DNA of 33,661 nucleotides from Clostridia bacterium (GTDB taxonomy: Bacteria > Bacillota > Clostridia > Peptostreptococcales > Anaerovoracaceae). The stretch covers positions 1 to 33,661 of the forward strand of contig JAILLO010000075.1 in NCBI GenBank assembly GCA_024693105.1, read 5' to 3'. Positions 31,589 to 33,661 of this stretch are shown here, in pieces (the stretch's first letter is position 1; each line of letters begins with the position of its first letter). Both the position numbers and the translations under genes were made by a program. Below the pieces are notes generated by a model, which was given only the letters and a program-made list of their open reading frames with translations, had not been told where the DNA came from and did not search any database.

Positions 31589-32064
31589 TCGAAATGATTA
31601 AAATAGAAATACCGGGGCGTGATGAGCCCCTTGAGTTAAGATACCTTGTGCTTGATTATAACGGGACGATTGCCTGTGACGGAAAGCTTCTTGAGGACGC
31701 GGCGCAGGCGATTGAGAAGCTCAAAGACAATCTTGAGATATATATTCTGACTGCCGACACTTACGGAAATGTTCGCAAGGAGTGCGAGAAAACCGGTGCA
31801 AAGATTGAGACCTTTGCACACGCGGGCGCAGGCGTCTGCAAGGAAGAAACGGTGAAAAGACTCGGAAAAGGCGTCTGCGCCTTTGGAAACGGATTCAACG
31901 ATATTGCAATGTTTGACGCAGCGGATTTCAGCGTGTGCATTATAGGTGAAGAGGGTGCATATTCAGGTGCAATTTCCCATGCCGATATCGTTGTTACTTC
32001 CGCAAAGGACGCATTTAACCTCCTTCTGAAACCTGACAGAATCAGGGCGGGGCTTAGAAATTAA
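31585..32064 (+). CDS. HAD-like protein, soluble P-type-ATPase-like, in the pst operon
   Basis: A 159-residue HAD-superfamily protein like the small COG4087 group related to the P domain of P-type ATPases. Motif I is D24-Y-N26-G-T28, with Asn where most HAD phosphatases have the second Asp. Motif II is the LTAD threonine; motif III and IV are the downstream K (KRLGKG) and GNGFNDIAMF. D24 could be phosphorylated; lack of the second Asp argues against fast phosphatase activity. It overlaps pstB by 4 bp and holds the place often taken by phoU. A link to phosphate metabolism is inferred from position only. Confidence 0.78.
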   Translation: MIEMIKIEIPGRDEPLELRYLVLDYNGTIACDGKLLEDAAQAIEKLKDNLEIYILTADTYGNVRKECEKTGAKIETFAHAGAGVCKEETVKRLGKGVCAFGNGFNDIAMFDAADFSVCIIGEEGAYSGAISHADIVVTSAKDAFNLLLKPDRIRAGLRN

Positions 32065-32157
32065 AAAGAAAGCGAAAAACATCTTCCTTAAATATCCCCA
32101 AGGCTGTATCAATTGTGGTGCGTTTAAAGAATCATATTGCGAATTTCGGACTTTTCA

Positions 32158-32195
32158 GGAAAAATTCTCAATAGCATTGAGAATTTTTCCTTTTT
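32158..32195 (+). terminator. Terminator of the pst operon
   Basis: A perfect 15-bp stem (32158-32172 with 32176-32190), AGC loop, then five T. It lies 94 bp after the HAD gene; nothing else is seen between them. Confidence 0.9.
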
Positions 32196-32212
32196 GAGTT
32201 AAAATTCTCAAT
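32164..32212 (+). promoter_or_regulatory. Promoter with three ATTCTCAAT 9-mers
   Basis: ATTCTCAAT occurs at 32164-32172 and 32204-32212, with its inverse ATTGAGAAT at 32176-32184. TTGAGA (32178-32183), 16 bp, TAAAAT (32200-32205) is a plausible promoter for the ATPase gene, and two of the 9-mers overlap its boxes. Part of the array is also the terminator stem. Confidence 0.45.
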
Positions 32213-32246
32213 AGAAACGCAAACAATAGTTGAGAGGAGAGGGGCT

Positions 32247-33437
32247 ATGATAAAAAGGGAAAAATACATTGCTACGATCCGAAAGTTTTATGACAGTGAT
32301 TTGATAAAGATAATTACCGGTGTGCGTAGATGCGGTAAGTCCGAGATTTTGAAGCAGATAAAGGATGAAATAGCTGTAAAAACCGACAATATAGTCTTTC
32401 TGAATTTCGAGGATCGTTTGGTGACATCGCAGATTCAGACATGGGAAGATATCGTCAACCATGTCGAAGAGAAGAGAAAAGGGGGTCTTTCTTACATTTT
32501 TCTCGATGAAGTTCAGGAAATTGAAGATTGGCAGTTGGCATGCAAGACACTCCGCCTTCGGGATTGCTCGGTTTTTATTACCGGCTCGAATTCAAAACTT
32601 TTATCCAAAGAATTTACAAAAGAATTATCCGGTCGTTATGTGAATTTTAGAATACGACCTTTCGTCTATAAAGAAATTTTGGAATATGCCAAAGAACTGG
32701 GAAGAGAAATCCCGGTGCATGACTATCTGATATGGGGCGGCTTTCCTAAAAGGCTGGAACTTGAAGGTGAAGAAGAACTGCGTATATATTTGAATGATTT
32801 AGACCGGACGATTGTCGAAAATGATATTGTTAATCGATACAAGATAAAAAAAGAGAATGAGTTCAGGAAAGTTGCTGCATTTTTACTGTTATCAAACTCT
32901 AGGATTTATTCAGCCAAAAAAATTGCGGATTCTATGAAAAGCGCAGGGATTGAGTGTGCCAGCAATACCGTGCAAAAGTGGATTTTTTATCTCAATGAAG
33001 CTTATATCCTAGATCAAGTAGAAAGATATTCCAAGAAAGCAAAGAGAACGCTTGAGAACAGTCGCAAGCTGTACAATTGTGATGTTGCACTGAATTCAAT
33101 TAGGGCAGTCGGAAATCGTTATGATTTAACACACAATCTTGAAAACATAGTTTACAACGAACTATGCTACATGGGATACAAAATCAGCGTATATGATAAT
33201 AACGGTCGTGAAATCGATTTCTTGGCAGAGAAGGGTAACTACAGATATTTCATCCAAGTCGCATACAGCGTATCGGAAGATAAAGCCTATGAGCGAGAAA
33301 TGTCCGCATTTTCCGGGCTCAATCAGGTAGACACCAAGATTCTGATAACAAACGATGAGATTGATTACTCTACCAGTAATGTAAAGCACATAAAACTTAA
33401 AGATTTCTTGTTGATGGACAACTTGGAAACAAGATAA
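32247..33437 (+). CDS. AAA-family ATPase with C-terminal DUF4143 domain
   Basis: A 396-residue protein of the ATP-binding AAA_14/DUF4143 family, widespread in anaerobes. Walker A is GVRRCGKS (25-32), Walker B YIFLDE (83-88), sensor ITGSNSKLL about 110-118. The C-terminal domain has a PD-(D/E)xK-like core, GREIDFLAEK followed by YFIQVAYS; Gln instead of Lys is usual in this subfamily. The function is not established. A strong GAGGAGAGG site precedes the ATG. Its codon use is more AT-rich than the central genes, and it borders an insertion element, so transfer is likely. Confidence 0.85.
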   Translation: MIKREKYIATIRKFYDSDLIKIITGVRRCGKSEILKQIKDEIAVKTDNIVFLNFEDRLVTSQIQTWEDIVNHVEEKRKGGLSYIFLDEVQEIEDWQLACKTLRLRDCSVFITGSNSKLLSKEFTKELSGRYVNFRIRPFVYKEILEYAKELGREIPVHDYLIWGGFPKRLELEGEEELRIYLNDLDRTIVENDIVNRYKIKKENEFRKVAAFLLLSNSRIYSAKKIADSMKSAGIECASNTVQKWIFYLNEAYILDQVERYSKKAKRTLENSRKLYNCDVALNSIRAVGNRYDLTHNLENIVYNELCYMGYKISVYDNNGREIDFLAEKGNYRYFIQVAYSVSEDKAYEREMSAFSGLNQVDTKILITNDEIDYSTSNVKHIKLKDFLLMDNLETR

Positions 33438-33447
33438 AATGATTATA

Positions 33448-33478
33448 AAAGCGTGGACTTTAGTGGCCCACGCTTTTT
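33448..33478 (+). terminator. Terminator after the ATPase gene
   Basis: AAAGCGTGG (33448-33456) pairs with CCACGCTTT (33468-33476), followed by further T. It lies 10 bp after the stop. Confidence 0.85.
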
Positions 33479-33525
33479 ATTTTGTGGCTTTAGCGGCGGT
33501 CCGGCGACGTAGGCGCCGGCCAAAT

Positions 33526-33550
33526 AACCACCGGCTATGCCGGTGTGGTT
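33526..33550 (+). repeat. Imperfect subterminal hairpin of the IS left end
   Basis: AACCACCGGC (33526-33535) pairs across a TAT loop with the downstream arm (33539-33550), leaving a GT bulge at 33545-33546. Bulged hairpins of this type are bound by TnpA in IS608 and relatives. Confidence 0.7.
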
Positions 33551-33579
33551 AAATAGCTTTAGCTTTAAGTAAATAAAAA

Positions 33580-33628
33580 CTCCTGTTACAATAGTGTAGA
33601 TTTGCCAATCACACAAAGAACAGGAGGT
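33580..33628 (+). promoter_or_regulatory. Stem sequestering the tnpA ribosome site, and possible promoter
   Basis: CTCCTGTT (33580-33587) is the exact complement of AACAGGAG (33619-33626), which contains the tnpA Shine-Dalgarno sequence. Read-through RNA would hide the ribosome site. A TACAAT (33587-33592) may be a weak internal -10; transcripts starting from it would lack the blocking arm. Confidence 0.65.
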
Positions 33629-33634
33629 GCGTCC

Positions 33635-33661
33635 ATGAAGGACAATAATAGTTTAGCACAT
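33635..33661 (+). CDS. tnpA: IS200-type transposase TnpA, N-terminal nine codons (partial)
   Basis: Only MKDNNSLAH is visible before the window ends. This is the usual beginning of IS200/IS605 Y1 transposases, where NSLAH or NSLSH is followed by TKWNCKYH. AGGAGG lies 7 nt before the ATG. The catalytic HUH motif and tyrosine are outside the window, so integrity cannot be judged. Confidence 0.7.

Larger units (their letters stand above)
33501..33661 (+). mobile_element. Left end of an IS200/IS605-family insertion sequence (partial)
   Basis: The last 160 bp show the hallmarks of an IS200-type left end: a CCGGCG/CGCCGG hairpin (33501-33519), an imperfect bulged hairpin (33526-33550), a ribosome-site-sequestering stem, and the start of a tnpA-like gene. 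These elements lack terminal inverted repeats and are recognised through such hairpins. The exact left boundary is not resolved; the coordinate given is the first hairpin. The rest lies beyond the window. Confidence 0.7.

Noticed and set aside
32931-33437. Loss of the catalytic Lys in the DUF4143 nuclease-like core (Gln in YFIQVAYS)
   Set aside because: As far as I recall, Gln-Val at this place is the normal pattern of this ATPase subfamily, so it is not an anomaly of this copy.
1-33661. CRISPR arrays, tRNA, rRNA, prophage or a complete defence system
   Set aside because: No regularly spaced repeats, tRNA-like T-arm words in a cloverleaf context, or phage structural genes were seen; the DUF4143 ATPase alone is not enough to claim a defence system.

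Overview
The window looks like chromosomal DNA from an anaerobic Gram-positive bacterium of the class Clostridia. Supporting signs are a yycH-yycI-yycJ-rlmH block, YlmH, a DUF1653 protein, a lipoprotein-type PstS, strong AGGAGG ribosome sites, frequent TTG starts, and a cobalamin-dependent methionine synthase whose reactivation domain is a separate protein. No rRNA, tRNA, CRISPR array or prophage was seen. Most of it is ordinary metabolic and housekeeping DNA; the more unusual parts are at about 3.7-4.5 kb, 13.8-20 kb, 25.6-28 kb and 32-33.7 kb.

Layout. (1) 1-3655, plus strand: end of proA, then proB, proC, a DUF1653 protein and an N-acyl-D-amino-acid deacylase-like amidohydrolase, closed by a terminator. 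(2) 3752-5151: an AT-rich DUF2812-like membrane protein with its own promoter, converging through a shared terminator on a small EamA-type membrane protein. (3) 5192-8417, minus strand: an adaptor/ATPase/permease export system of the YknXYZ/MacAB type. (4) 8692-13852, minus strand: an operon reading sprT-like, ogt, methionine synthase reactivation protein, metH. (5) 14-17.1 kb: a lone HPt phosphotransfer protein with a near-consensus promoter, then on the minus strand a GIY-YIG protein, ylmH and a large HTH protein of unknown family preceded by a palindromic operator-like site. (6) 17.4-20.6 kb, plus strand: a YtcJ-like amidohydrolase that has lost its usual metal ligands, an unknown protein behind a consensus sigma-28 promoter, and RNase HI. 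(7) 20.7-25.5 kb, plus strand: a secreted protein followed by yycH, yycI, yycJ, rlmH and an HD-domain hydrolase, ending in a strong terminator. (8) 25.6-28.07 kb: an NhaD-type antiporter flanked by two long, structured intergenic stretches. (9) 28.07-32.06 kb: pstS-pstC-pstA-pstB plus an overlapping HAD-like gene where phoU often sits. (10) 32.1-33.66 kb: an AAA/DUF4143 ATPase with repeated 9-mers at its promoter, then the left end of an IS200/IS605-type element whose tnpA begins nine codons before the window ends.

How they work together: proline synthesis (proABC), methionine synthesis with cobalamin reactivation (metH plus its separated activation domain) and high-affinity phosphate uptake (pst) are coherent operons. 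The yycHIJ block normally tunes the WalRK cell-wall two-component system, but walRK is not next to it here. The best candidates for undescribed biology are the sigma-28-driven unknown protein, the HTH regulator with its divergent operator and the degenerate amidohydrolase across from it, the long extension in the MetH reactivation protein, and the structured DNA around the antiporter gene. No complete novel defence or mobile system is evident.
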